From: Modicisalibacter sp049808615
GTDB lineage: Bacteria; Pseudomonadota; Gammaproteobacteria; Pseudomonadales; Halomonadaceae
Direction of reading: 5' to 3'
Length of the DNA stretch: 64,000 bases
NCBI RefSeq assembly: GCF_049808615.1
Contig: NZ_JBNCAN010000020.1
Coordinates: forward strand, 31,621 to 95,620
The position numbers and the translations under genes are program-made. This document shows, one piece after another, positions 16,794-25,210 of the stretch. The number at the start of each line of letters is the position of its first letter. The stretch's first letter is position 1. Below the pieces are notes generated by a model, which was given only the letters and a program-made list of their open reading frames with translations, made no database searches and had not been told where the DNA came from.

Positions 16794-18017
16794 ATGGGAA
16801 TGTCAATGTTCAGGACATTATCGAAAGACTGGTCGCTGTCCGCGACCACCGCAGGGTTCTTGGCGGTGCTGATTTCCTATTCCGGCCCGTTGGCGATCTT
16901 CTTTCAGGCCGCCCAGAGTGCCGATATCTCGACCGCGATGATGACCTCCTGGGTGTGGGCGATTTCAATGGGGGCGGCGGTCTCCGGTATCCTGTTGAGC
17001 GTCTGGTTGAAGGCGCCGGTGATCACCGCCTGGTCGCCCCCCGGCACGGCACTGCTGGTCACGCTGTTTCCGGAGATCTCGGTCAACGAGGCGGTAGGGG
17101 CCTATATCGTGGCGGCCGTGGTCATCCTCGTGGTCGGCATAACGGGTTCCTTCGATCGCCTGGTGCAAGTCATTCCCAAAGGGATCGCGGCGGGCATGAT
17201 GGCGGGCATCCTCTTTCAGTTCGGGCTCGAGGCCTTTCTGGCCATCGAGACCACACCGGCACTCGCCATCGGCATGCTGAGCGCCTATCTGGTATTCAAG
17301 CGCCTGCTGCCACGATACTGCCTGATTCTGCTATTGCTGACCGGTGTCGTGCTGGCGGTGTGGCTGGAGGATGCGTCGCTTGCGGGCGTGCAATGGCAGC
17401 TGGCGACACCGGTCTTCATCGTTCCTGAATGGACCTGGAGTGGCACCCTGAGCCTGGCCTTGCCCCTGGTGCTGGTCAGCCTGACCGGCCAGTTCCTGCC
17501 CGGCATGGCGATCATGCGCGCAGCGGGCTATCACACCCAGGCCAAGCCCATCATCACCGTCACCAGCCTGGTGTCCGTGGTGATGGCGCTGTTCGGTGGT
17601 ATCACCACGGTGGTGGCAGCGATCACGGCGGCGATCTGTACCGGCAAGGATGCTCATGAGGACCCGGACAAGCGCTACGTGGCGGGTATTGCCAATGGCG
17701 TCTTCTATCTGGTCGGCGGGCTATTCGCCGGTACCATCGTGACACTCTTCACCTCGCTGCCCGCCGCCTTCGTCGCTGTGCTGGCGGGCCTGGCGCTGAT
17801 CGGGGCGATCAGCAACAACATCCTTGCCGCCGTCGCCGAGGTAGAGCATCGCGAAGCCGCGATCATCACCTTCATGGCCACCGCCTCGGGCATGAGTCTG
17901 TTTGGCCTCGGCTCGGCCTTCTGGGGCGTGGTGATCGGCTGTGGAGCCTATGCGGTATTGAGTGATAGCAGCCGAAAGGCGCCGCTTGTGGAGAAAAGGG
18001 CGGGTGGCCGATCATAG
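16794..18017 (+). CDS. benE: Benzoate/H+ symporter BenE family (second copy)
   Basis: 407 residues. The more canonical BenE of the pair: LSATTAGFLAVLISYSGP, WSPPGTALLVTLFP, VIPKGIAAGMMAGILFQFG, LTGQFLPGMAIMRAAGY and ICTGKDAHEDPDKRY. About twelve membrane helices. Predicted benzoate uptake by proton symport. ATG 16794 is used; ATG 16800 and 16806 follow in frame with similar support, and the ribosome-binding site (AGG) is weak. The ending SSRKAPLVEKRAGG is a cytoplasmic basic tail. Confidence 0.9.
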   Translation: MGMSMFRTLSKDWSLSATTAGFLAVLISYSGPLAIFFQAAQSADISTAMMTSWVWAISMGAAVSGILLSVWLKAPVITAWSPPGTALLVTLFPEISVNEAVGAYIVAAVVILVVGITGSFDRLVQVIPKGIAAGMMAGILFQFGLEAFLAIETTPALAIGMLSAYLVFKRLLPRYCLILLLLTGVVLAVWLEDASLAGVQWQLATPVFIVPEWTWSGTLSLALPLVLVSLTGQFLPGMAIMRAAGYHTQAKPIITVTSLVSVVMALFGGITTVVAAITAAICTGKDAHEDPDKRYVAGIANGVFYLVGGLFAGTIVTLFTSLPAAFVAVLAGLALIGAISNNILAAVAEVEHREAAIITFMATASGMSLFGLGSAFWGVVIGCGAYAVLSDSSRKAPLVEKRAGGRS

Positions 18018-18056
18018 CCAGACGCGCGTAAAGAGGGGCGTCAAGATTGAGGTGCT

Positions 18057-18191
18057 TCATCTTCGATGGGTGGAGCCCCCTTTGCGGTTCTGATACTTGT
18101 TCCACACCTGCCTTGCCTGTTGCTTGGCCTTCTCGCGGTTCTCGGGCTTTCTCAGCCAGTTGGCCACTGCCGCAACGATATAGCGTTTCAT
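18057..18191 (-). CDS. 44-residue basic small protein, unknown
   Basis: A short minus-strand gene read directly from the sequence. ATG 18191 is preceded by GGAGA with 6-nt spacing. The product begins MKRYIVAAVANWLRKPENR, continues with a Lys/Arg/Gln-rich helix (KAKQQARQVWNKYQNRK) and stops with TGA at 18057. Predicted to be a short amphipathic, strongly basic helix; no signal peptide or known domain recognised. Converges with benE 39 bases away. The good ribosome-binding site and coherent helix argue that it is real; function unknown. Confidence 0.6.
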   Translation of the reverse strand: MKRYIVAAVANWLRKPENREKAKQQARQVWNKYQNRKGGSTHRR

Positions 18192-18324
18192 CGGATTCTC
18201 CTGTCGCTGATTCGTCTCCATTTGACTACGTGGAGGGCATGGCCAGAAGAATCAAGCACCGAGGGGAAGGTCATGTCCTCGATCAGCAAGCAATCCAGTC
18301 CGAGACGTCCTGCTTAACTCACGG

Positions 18325-18545
18325 CCAGGGAGATCGAGATGTGGGATCTGGCCATCCGTGTTGGTCGTCTGGGTGACAGCCCGTTGCGGGCCAAGGAAGC
18401 TGGGGGAGTGCAAGATGCTGGTATGTGCCGCTCCGGCGTACCTTCAGCGGCATGGTCCTTCCCAAAGGCGGCCGCCGGCCAAGATTCGAACAATGATCGA
18501 CTATCTGGCGGAGGTGTTCGCTGTTTCGCAAGGAAGAGGCTTGTG
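18325..18545 (+). pseudogene. Decayed LysR-type regulator fragment
   Basis: Frame 1 from 18339 reads WDLAIRVGRLGDSPLRAKE, the hallmark of the LysR effector domain. After about 18400 the match moves to another frame: KLGECKMLVCAAPAYLQRHG, again the standard continuation. About 80 residues are then missing, and PAKIRTMIDYLAEVF, the usual LysR C-terminus, follows to a TGA at 18544. So there is at least one frameshift, an internal deletion and loss of the DNA-binding half. It lies in the 495-base gap between the small gene and the TRAP operon; 18192-18324 holds nothing else recognised. Confidence 0.72.
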
Positions 18546-18606
18546 ATTCGACCAAGGTCGATTTTCATCGAGGACACTAGGTGCTATAACTAAACGAATG
18601 ATAGAC

Positions 18607-18639
18607 GAACGCATGTTCATTATACGAACATTCTATAAT
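18607..18639 (+). promoter_or_regulatory. PcaR-type operator and -10 element of the TRAP-pobA operon
   Basis: Palindrome ATGTTC-N7-GAACAT at 18613-18631, preceded directly by an extra half-site GAAC (18607-18610). A perfect TATAAT follows at 18634-18639 with no good -35, the pattern of an activator-dependent promoter. The same operator recurs at 23643 and 25169. Confidence 0.65.
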
Positions 18640-18685
18640 GAGCATGCAACGGCAAACAATCACAACGACACATCCGGAGATTCCC

Positions 18686-19708
18686 ATGCATCGTAAGCTC
18701 ACCTGCTGTGCGCTCATGTTGGCCATCGCCGGGGCCAGTCTCTCGGCCCAGGCCGCCACCACCCTGCGCATGTCGCATTTTTGGCCCGGCGCCTCGGCCA
18801 TCAATGAGGATATTTTTCAGGCGTGGGCGGACACTGTCGAGGAGGAATCTGGAGGCGAGTTACGGGTGCAGAACTTTCCCTCCGGTACTCTGAGCAAGGC
18901 CGACGACGCTTACGAAGGCGCGGTCAAGGGCATCTCCGATATCGCCATCACCGCCCAGGGCTACACGGCGGGCCGCTTCCCGCTGTCGCAGATCGTCGAG
19001 TTGCCCGGCGTGGCGGATTCCGCCCCGCAAGGGGCCTGTATCCTGCAGACACTTTACGACGAGGGCCGCATCGAGCAGGAATACGACGACACCCATGTGC
19101 TGTTCATGTTTACCACCGGACCGGGCTACATCCATACCAAGGACACCGACGTACAGGTGCCCGCCGATCTGGAAGGACTGCGCATTCGCCGCCCCACCGC
19201 CGTGGCCGGTGACATTCTCGATAACATGGGGGCCAGCCCGGTCGGCATGCCCGCGCCGGACATTTACACCGCCATGCAGCGTGGTGTGATCGACGGCCTG
19301 AGCTTTCCCTGGGAGGGCATGAAGGTCTTCCGACTCAACGAGTTGGCCAACTATCACACCCAGGTGCCGTTCTACACGCTGATCTTCGTCGCCACCATGA
19401 GCCAGCGCAGCTACGACCGGCTGAGCGCTGAGCAACAGGCGGTGATCGACGCCAATTCGGGCATGCAGTGGGCGAAGAACGCCGGGGAAGTCTTTGCTGC
19501 CCTGGACAAGGCCGGCAAGCAGGAAGCCGAGGAGGCGGGCCACACCATTCGCGTGGTGGAGAAGCCTCTCGAGAATCCCGACTGGCAGAAGCCGCTGCAG
19601 GATGGGATCGATAATTATCTGGCACGGCTCGAGGAACGCGGTCTCGATCAGGCCCAGGAAGTCTATCAGGCGGCGCTGAAAGCGCGGCAATCCTGCCCTT
19701 CGAGCTAA
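18686..19708 (+). CDS. TRAP transporter substrate-binding protein (DctP family)
   Basis: 340 residues. Periplasmic binding component of a tripartite ATP-independent transporter. Seen: signal peptide MHRKLTCCALMLAIAGA ending SAQAA, mature start TTLRMSHFWPGAS, and the family arginine/strand region LEGLRIRRPTAVAGDIL (the conserved Arg that binds carboxylate ligands). ATG 18686 was chosen as it opens the signal peptide and follows CCGGAGA; an upstream in-frame ATG at 18638 falls inside the leader. Followed by both permease subunits and pobA under one operator, so the ligand is probably 4-hydroxybenzoate or a similar aromatic acid (inference). Confidence 0.88.
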   Translation: MHRKLTCCALMLAIAGASLSAQAATTLRMSHFWPGASAINEDIFQAWADTVEEESGGELRVQNFPSGTLSKADDAYEGAVKGISDIAITAQGYTAGRFPLSQIVELPGVADSAPQGACILQTLYDEGRIEQEYDDTHVLFMFTTGPGYIHTKDTDVQVPADLEGLRIRRPTAVAGDILDNMGASPVGMPAPDIYTAMQRGVIDGLSFPWEGMKVFRLNELANYHTQVPFYTLIFVATMSQRSYDRLSAEQQAVIDANSGMQWAKNAGEVFAALDKAGKQEAEEAGHTIRVVEKPLENPDWQKPLQDGIDNYLARLEERGLDQAQEVYQAALKARQSCPSS

Positions 19709-19721
19709 CCAGGAACCTCAC

Positions 19722-20249
19722 ATGCAACAGCGACTCCAGCAACTCAGTCGCGGCCTCGAGCGCCTGTGCCGGCTAGTGGCCGGCATTTTCCTGGTGCTGC
19801 CGCTGCTGGTGACCATCGTCGATGTCGCCACGCGTTACCTGTACAGGCTCACCGAGGGGGCGTTCTCCTTCACCATTCTCGGTAGCGTGGAACTGGTGAG
19901 CTATTCGATGTTGTTTGCGCTGCTCGCGGCGATGGCCGCCAATGTCGAGAAGAGCCAGGTGGTGGTGGAGGCCTTCAGTCATAACCTGAGCGATGCCTTG
20001 AAGACCCGTCTCCACGGCATCTACCTGCTGGGGTTCACGGTGCTGGGTGGGGTGTTGTGCATCGGCTTGTGGGATGCGGCATACAGCGCCGCCGGCTACG
20101 GTGAAGTCACCCAGGACCTGCGCCTGCCGATGAGTCCCATTTATTATGTGGCGGCGGCGTTGAGTCTGCTACTCGCGTTGCGCAGCCTGATCCACGCCTG
20201 GTTGAGTGCCGTGCATGGCGTGCCTGGGGAGTTCTCCCATGGCGACTGA
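19722..20249 (+). CDS. TRAP transporter small permease (DctQ family)
   Basis: 175 residues with four hydrophobic helices (about 15-37, 50-72, 95-117 and 135-157), the standard DctQ topology. Seen: LVTIVDVATRYLYRL in helix 1 (typical DctQ block) and MSPIYYVAAALSLLLALRSL in the last helix. Starts 13 bases after the binding-protein gene and overlaps the large-permease gene by 11 bases, so the three are translated together. Confidence 0.87.
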   Translation: MQQRLQQLSRGLERLCRLVAGIFLVLPLLVTIVDVATRYLYRLTEGAFSFTILGSVELVSYSMLFALLAAMAANVEKSQVVVEAFSHNLSDALKTRLHGIYLLGFTVLGGVLCIGLWDAAYSAAGYGEVTQDLRLPMSPIYYVAAALSLLLALRSLIHAWLSAVHGVPGEFSHGD

Positions 20250-21528
20250 AACCATAGGCGCGCTGGGGCTTGGCCTGCTGCTGGTGCTGATGGTGCTGCG
20301 CGTACCGGTAGCCTTGACCATGCTGATCGTCGGGGTGGTGGGATTTGCCCAGGTGATCGACTGGGGTGCGGCCATTTCGATGCTCAAGTCGGTGCCGGTG
20401 GAGGTGCTCACCAACTACAGCTTCAGCGCCATTCCCATGTTCATCCTCATGGGCGTACTGGCGGCGCATTCGGGCATGGCCGGCAAGCTGTTCGAATCGA
20501 CCCGGGTGATCTGCGGCGGCTGGAAGGGCGGTCTGGCCATCGCCGCGGTAGGCTCCTGCGGTATCTTCTCCTCGATTTCGGGGTCCTCACTGGCCACGGC
20601 CAGCACCATGACCCGGGTGGCGCTGCCGGAGATGGAGCGCTACGGCTACGATCGCGGCCTGGCCACAGGGGCGCTGGCCGCCGGTGGCACCCTGGGCATC
20701 ATGATCCCGCCGAGTATTGCGCTTCTGATCTACGCCATCCTCACCGAGCAGTCGGTGGGCGACATGTTCATGGCCGGGCTGGTGCCGGGACTAATGGGAA
20801 TGGCGATGTATGCCTTGACGGTCATGGTGATGGTGCGCCTCAAGCCAGGATTGGTCGCCGCCGGGGAATCGACCTCGTGGAAAGAGAAATTTGCCTCTCT
20901 GGTGGGGCTAGTGCCTTTCCTGGTGGTCTTTCTGATAATCATCCTGGGCATTTACTTCGGCGCCTTCACCCCCACGGAAGGAGCCAGCGTGGGGGCCTTC
21001 GCCACCTTGCTCTATGCGCTGATCAAGGGGCTGCGCGCTAGGGAGCTGTGGCAGGCGGTACAGGAAACCCTGGCGCTTTCCACGGTGGTGTTCTTCATGC
21101 TCGTAGGGGCCGAGACCCTGGGCTACTTCATCTCGGTGTCGCGCATCGCGTTCTCGATCAGCGATCTGCTATACACCATGGACCTGTCGCCGATGGTGGT
21201 GGTGCTGTGCATCCTGCTGCTGTACTTCGTGCTCGGCATGTTCATGGACGCTATCGCGATGCTCGTGATCACGGTGCCGGTGGTCTTTCCGATCATCCAA
21301 TCGCTCGGCATTGATCCGGTGTGGTTCGGCATTATCACAGTGCTCACGGTAGAGCTCGGTCTTATCACCCCGCCGGTGGGCATGAACGTCTTCGTTATCA
21401 AGGCGATGGCGCCCCATGTGGGGCTGGGGGAGATCTTCAAGGGCGTGACCCCCTTCATCGTCTCGGACTTCCTGCGCCTGGCACTGCTGATCCTGTTCCC
21501 GGTCCTGACCACGCTGTTCCTGCTCTGA
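20239..21528 (+). CDS. TRAP transporter large permease (DctM family)
   Basis: 429 residues, about twelve helices; the Na+-coupled transport subunit. Seen: NYSFSAIPMFILMGVLA, the conserved block ISGSSLATASTMTRVALPEM, GGTLGIMIPPSIALLIYA, and late LITPPVGMNVFVIKAMAP. ATG 20239 has GGGGAG 8 nt upstream and gives a normal N-terminus; the reading from 20206 adds 11 residues inside dctQ. Sodium coupling fits a halophile. Followed after 55 bases by pobA. Confidence 0.9.
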   Translation: MATETIGALGLGLLLVLMVLRVPVALTMLIVGVVGFAQVIDWGAAISMLKSVPVEVLTNYSFSAIPMFILMGVLAAHSGMAGKLFESTRVICGGWKGGLAIAAVGSCGIFSSISGSSLATASTMTRVALPEMERYGYDRGLATGALAAGGTLGIMIPPSIALLIYAILTEQSVGDMFMAGLVPGLMGMAMYALTVMVMVRLKPGLVAAGESTSWKEKFASLVGLVPFLVVFLIIILGIYFGAFTPTEGASVGAFATLLYALIKGLRARELWQAVQETLALSTVVFFMLVGAETLGYFISVSRIAFSISDLLYTMDLSPMVVVLCILLLYFVLGMFMDAIAMLVITVPVVFPIIQSLGIDPVWFGIITVLTVELGLITPPVGMNVFVIKAMAPHVGLGEIFKGVTPFIVSDFLRLALLILFPVLTTLFLL

Positions 21529-21583
21529 AACAGACAGTGTTTTTATCGACGTACCGACAACCACACTGCGAAGAGGTGCCTTC

Positions 21584-22768
21584 ATGAAAACACAAGTGGC
21601 CATTATCGGTGCGGGGCCGTCCGGCTTGCTGCTGGGCCAGTTGCTTCAGCGCCAGGGTATCGAGAACGTCATTCTCGAGCGGCGTACCGGCGAGTATGTG
21701 CTGAGCCGCATTCGCGCCGGGGTGCTGGAGCAGAGCATGGTCGACCTGCTGCGCGAGGCCGGCGTCGACGAGAACATGGATGCGGAAGGGCTACCCCACG
21801 AGGGCTTCGAGCTGGCCTTCGACAATCGACGCGAGCGGGTCGATCTCAAGGAGTTGACCGGCGGCAAGACAGTGATGGTCTACGGCCAGACCGAAGTTAC
21901 TCGGGATCTGATGGAAGCCCGCGAGGCCGTCGGTGCCCAGACGATCTACGAAGCGGAAAACGCTCAGCCTCACGATTTGGAAAGCGATAGTCCTTATGTC
22001 ACGTACGAGAAGGATGGTGAGGTCCATCGTCTGGACTGTGACTATGTCGCAGGCTGCGACGGCTTCCATGGGGTGGCACGTCAGTCGATCCCCGCCGATC
22101 GTATCAACACCTTCGAACGAGACTACCCCTTTGGCTGGCTGGGAATGCTCTCGGATACACCGCCGGTGGCGGAGGAGCTGATCTACGCCAGTCACGCCCG
22201 GGGCTTTGCCCTGTGCAGCATGCGCTCCAAGACCCGCAGCCGCTACTACGTGCAGGTTTCCAACGAGGAAAGGGTCGAAGACTGGTCCGACGAGCGTTTC
22301 TGGGAGGAGCTCAAGCGCCGGATACCCGACGACGTCGCCGCAAATCTGGTCACGGGCCCCTCCATTGAAAAGAGCATCGCGCCACTGAGAAGCTTTGTCG
22401 CCGAGCCCATGCAGTATGGCCGCCTGTTTCTGGTGGGCGATGCCGCCCACATCGTGCCGCCCACCGGGGCCAAGGGCCTCAATCTAGCCGCCAGCGACGT
22501 CAACACGCTCTATCGCGTGATGGTCAAGGTGTATCAGGAAGGGCGTACCGATCTGATCGAGCGCTATTCCGAGGTGTGTCTGCGGCGCATCTGGAAGGCA
22601 GAGCGTTTCTCCTGGTGGATGACCTCGATACTGCACAAGTTTTCCGAGGAAGAGGACTTCAATGCGCGCATGCAGCGGGCCGAGCTCGACTACTACACCG
22701 GCTCCGAGGCAGGGCTCAAGGTCATTGCCGAGAACTATGTGGGGCTGCCCTACGAATCGCTGGAGTAG
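21584..22768 (+). CDS. pobA: 4-hydroxybenzoate 3-monooxygenase
   Basis: 394 residues, the exact PobA length. FAD- and NADPH-dependent hydroxylation of 4-hydroxybenzoate to protocatechuate. Seen: N-terminal GAGPSGLLLG (FAD ADP-binding), RIRAGVLEQ (typical of PobA), YVAGCDGFHGVAR (the DG motif for FAD/NADPH), and GDAAHIVPPTGAKGLNLAASD (second FAD motif). AGAGGTG precedes the ATG. It closes the TRAP operon; its product enters the pca genes downstream. Converges with the IclR regulator gene. Confidence 0.95.
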   Translation: MKTQVAIIGAGPSGLLLGQLLQRQGIENVILERRTGEYVLSRIRAGVLEQSMVDLLREAGVDENMDAEGLPHEGFELAFDNRRERVDLKELTGGKTVMVYGQTEVTRDLMEAREAVGAQTIYEAENAQPHDLESDSPYVTYEKDGEVHRLDCDYVAGCDGFHGVARQSIPADRINTFERDYPFGWLGMLSDTPPVAEELIYASHARGFALCSMRSKTRSRYYVQVSNEERVEDWSDERFWEELKRRIPDDVAANLVTGPSIEKSIAPLRSFVAEPMQYGRLFLVGDAAHIVPPTGAKGLNLAASDVNTLYRVMVKVYQEGRTDLIERYSEVCLRRIWKAERFSWWMTSILHKFSEEEDFNARMQRAELDYYTGSEAGLKVIAENYVGLPYESLE

Positions 22769-22800
22769 CGGAAAAATCAGCGAACGAGGCGCGGCAAGTG

Positions 22801-23592
22801 TCAACTGACATTGGCACGGATCAGCCGGGCCTTGTCCTGCAGCAGCGGCAGGAAAGTATCGCGCAGGGTTTCGAAGTCGATGCGCGAGGCATTGGTGCTG
22901 ATGTTGATTGCGCCCAGCAGTCTGTCATTGGCATCGAAGGCGGGCACCGCCAGGGAGCGCAATCCTGAATCCAGTTCTTGATCGACGATGCAGTAACCCT
23001 GCTGGCGCACCTTGAGAAGGCAGTTGCGCAACTGGGCGCGATCGACGATGGACTTGTCGGTATGGCGCTCGAGGGTGACCCTGGCGAGATAGGCCTCGAG
23101 CTCATCGTCCGGCAATTGCGCCAGCAGCATTCGGCCCATGGAGGTGTAGGCCGCGGGCAGGCGCGTGCCCACGGAAAGCGAGATCGCCATCAGGCGATGC
23201 TTGGCGGCGGAGCGGGCCACGTAGATGACCTCGTCGCCATCCAGCACGCCCAGCGACGAGGACTCGCCGCTTTCATGGGTGATGTCCTCGAGATATTGCT
23301 GGATCACCGAGCGATAGTTGTTGGCCGAAAGAAAGGAATAGCCGAGTTGCAACACCTTGGGCGCCAGTGTGAAGTGGCGCTGTTCCTTGCGTACATAGCC
23401 CAGGGCGTGCAGCGTCAGCAAAAAGCGTCGGGCGCGGGCACGGTTCATGCCGGTGCGTGCCGCCACTTCGCTCAGCGTCATGCGCGGATTGGCGGCATCG
23501 AAGGCCAGAATGACCTCCAGACCGCTGGCCAGTGCGGTGACGAAATCGCGATCATCGGCGGTCAGGGTATCGTCTTGTAGCGGGGCGTTCAT
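22801..23592 (-). CDS. IclR-family regulator, PcaR/PcaU/PobR type
   Basis: 263 residues. Predicted protocatechuate-pathway regulator. Seen: N-terminal winged helix with TLSEVAARTGMNRARARRFLLTLHALGYV, then the IclR effector domain with YTSMGRMLLAQLPDDELEAYL and IVDQELDSGLRSLAVPAFD, a form characteristic of the PcaR/PobR/PcaU subgroup. Divergent from pcaB with a shared 121-base intergenic region holding an ATGTTC-N7-GAACAT operator. PcaR and PcaU respond to 3-oxoadipate or protocatechuate; which applies here is not readable. Confidence 0.88.
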   Translation of the reverse strand: MNAPLQDDTLTADDRDFVTALASGLEVILAFDAANPRMTLSEVAARTGMNRARARRFLLTLHALGYVRKEQRHFTLAPKVLQLGYSFLSANNYRSVIQQYLEDITHESGESSSLGVLDGDEVIYVARSAAKHRLMAISLSVGTRLPAAYTSMGRMLLAQLPDDELEAYLARVTLERHTDKSIVDRAQLRNCLLKVRQQGYCIVDQELDSGLRSLAVPAFDANDRLLGAINISTNASRIDFETLRDTFLPLLQDKARLIRANVS

Positions 23593-23616
23593 CGAATCTC
23601 TTCCTTGGCATGTTGC

Positions 23617-23661
23617 TTGGCGCTAGGGCTCAATCTAGCATAATGTTCGAATGACGAACAT
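23617..23661 (+). promoter_or_regulatory. pcaB promoter with PcaR-type operator
   Basis: Operator ATGTTC-N7-GAACAT at 23643-23661. A plausible sigma-70 promoter lies across its left edge: TTGGCG (23617-23622), 16-bp spacer, CATAAT (23639-23644). The site is in the divergent regulator/pcaB gap and could control both directions. Confidence 0.6.
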
Positions 23662-23713
23662 ACGTGCGTAGCCTTGCAGCAGACTGATGCCCTGATCACT
23701 TGGAGAACTCGTC

Positions 23714-25051
23714 ATGCCTGATGCCCTGATCCAGCACCCTTTCATGAGTACTGGCGCCCTGAACACATGTACCAACGAGGCGATGGTTCGCGCCATGCTG
23801 GCCTTCGAGCTGGCCCTGGCCGAGGTGCAGGAGACCGCCGGCATCTTGCCCAAGGGCACGAGTCAGCGCATGACGACGGCGTTCTGGGACCATGCCTTCG
23901 ATCTCGACGCCATCGCCTCGGGAATCGCCAGCGGTGGCAACGCCGCCATTCCCTTCGTCAAGCAGGGCCGCGCCGCGCTCCCCGAAGATCTCAAATCCTG
24001 TTGGCATCAGGGTGCCACCAGCCAGGACGTGCTCGACACGGCCTTGATGCTGCTACTCAAGCCGCGCCTGAAAGCAATCGATCATCTGCTCCAACGTACC
24101 AAATCAGCCTCCCTCGTATTGATGAACACTCATGCCGAGACGCCTATGGTCGGCCGCACCCTGATGCAGCAGGCGCTACCGATCACTTTCGGCGTCAAGG
24201 TTGCCCACTGGGCGCTGGGGCTTGAGCAGGCGCGCCGGCGTCTTGCGCCCTTGATCGAGAGTGGGCTGCCGGTGCAGTTCGGCGGCGCAGTGGGCGTGCA
24301 TTCGGGCTGGGGAGAGCAGGGGGTCGAACTCATGGTCATGCTGGCACAGAAACTGGGACTGGCCACTCCGGTGCTGCCCTGGCACACCGATCGGCAACCG
24401 ATCCATGCCTTGGCCACGGCTCTGGATGCCGTCGCCGGTGCCGCCGAGAAAGCCGCCCTGGATATCGCCTTGTTGACCCAGACAGAAGTCGGCGAGGTGA
24501 GCGAGCCCGGCGGCGAGGGCATGGGCGAATCCTCGTCGATGCCCCACAAGCGCAACCCGGTGCGCTGTGCCCTGATTCGCGGGGCGGTGCGTCAGGTGCA
24601 TGGCCACACGACGGTGATCCTCAATGCCACCGCCCAACCCCTGGAACGGGGGCTGGGGGAATGGCATGCGGAATGGGCGCCGCTGGTGGATAGTGCCTTG
24701 CTGGTCGAAGGGGCGCTGGAACGACTGGTGGAGTTGTTCGAGGGGCTGGAGGTACATTCAGAAGCCATGCGCCGTAACTTGGAAATTACCGGTGGAGCGA
24801 TCATGGCGGAGCCGGTCGCGCGACTGCTGGCCCCGGTTCTCGGCCAGGACGCCGCCAAGCGCCTCAGTACCGAAGCCGCCGAGACGGCGCGTCGCACCGG
24901 CAGAGGCTACGCTGAGGTATTGGGTAACCATGGCGAAGTGAAGGAAGGTATAGAGGCGAGCGAATTGGACAGGGTGACGAATCCGGCCTTATACCTTGGT
25001 AGTAGTAAGGCGCAAGTGGAGCGCGCCATTGCCTGGCTTCAAGCAAATTAA
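23714..25051 (+). CDS. pcaB: 3-carboxy-cis,cis-muconate cycloisomerase
   Basis: 445 residues; fumarase/aspartase superfamily. Converts 3-carboxymuconate to 4-carboxymuconolactone. Seen: TNEAMVRAMLAFELALAEVQ at the N-terminus, HQGATSQDVLDTA (catalytic His region), QQALPITFG, and signature GESSSMPHKRNPVRC with the catalytic Ser. GGAGAAC precedes the ATG. Separated from the CoA-transferase genes by a terminator, so it is its own transcript. Confidence 0.94.
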   Translation: MPDALIQHPFMSTGALNTCTNEAMVRAMLAFELALAEVQETAGILPKGTSQRMTTAFWDHAFDLDAIASGIASGGNAAIPFVKQGRAALPEDLKSCWHQGATSQDVLDTALMLLLKPRLKAIDHLLQRTKSASLVLMNTHAETPMVGRTLMQQALPITFGVKVAHWALGLEQARRRLAPLIESGLPVQFGGAVGVHSGWGEQGVELMVMLAQKLGLATPVLPWHTDRQPIHALATALDAVAGAAEKAALDIALLTQTEVGEVSEPGGEGMGESSSMPHKRNPVRCALIRGAVRQVHGHTTVILNATAQPLERGLGEWHAEWAPLVDSALLVEGALERLVELFEGLEVHSEAMRRNLEITGGAIMAEPVARLLAPVLGQDAAKRLSTEAAETARRTGRGYAEVLGNHGEVKEGIEASELDRVTNPALYLGSSKAQVERAIAWLQAN

Positions 25052-25090
25052 CTCAATGATCCGACACTGATTTTCAGCGTATTTGATCCA

Positions 25091-25108
25091 GGGAAGGCGA
25101 GCCTTCCC
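25091..25108 (+). terminator. Terminator after pcaB
   Basis: 7-bp perfect stem GGGAAGG/CCTTCCC (25091-25097 with 25102-25108), CGAG tetraloop, then TGTTTTGTTT. Lies 40 bases after the pcaB stop. Confidence 0.85.
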
Positions 25109-25122
25109 TGTTTTGTTTGGAT

Positions 25123-25187
25123 TTGACGAACCGGTATACAGCGCTTATTTTGTTCGTATTACAAACCTATGTTCACTAAACGAACAA
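25123..25187 (+). promoter_or_regulatory. Promoter and double PcaR-type operator of the pcaIJF operon
   Basis: TTGACG (25123-25128), 17-bp spacer, TATTTT (25146-25151). Directly after comes an imperfect site TTGTTC-N7-AAACCT (25150-25168) and a better ATGTTC-N7-GAACAA (25169-25187). The left site's right half abuts the second site exactly as the extra half-site does in the TRAP operator. Confidence 0.65.
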
Positions 25188-25210
25188 ATAAGAGCGAGAG
25201 GTAAACGATC

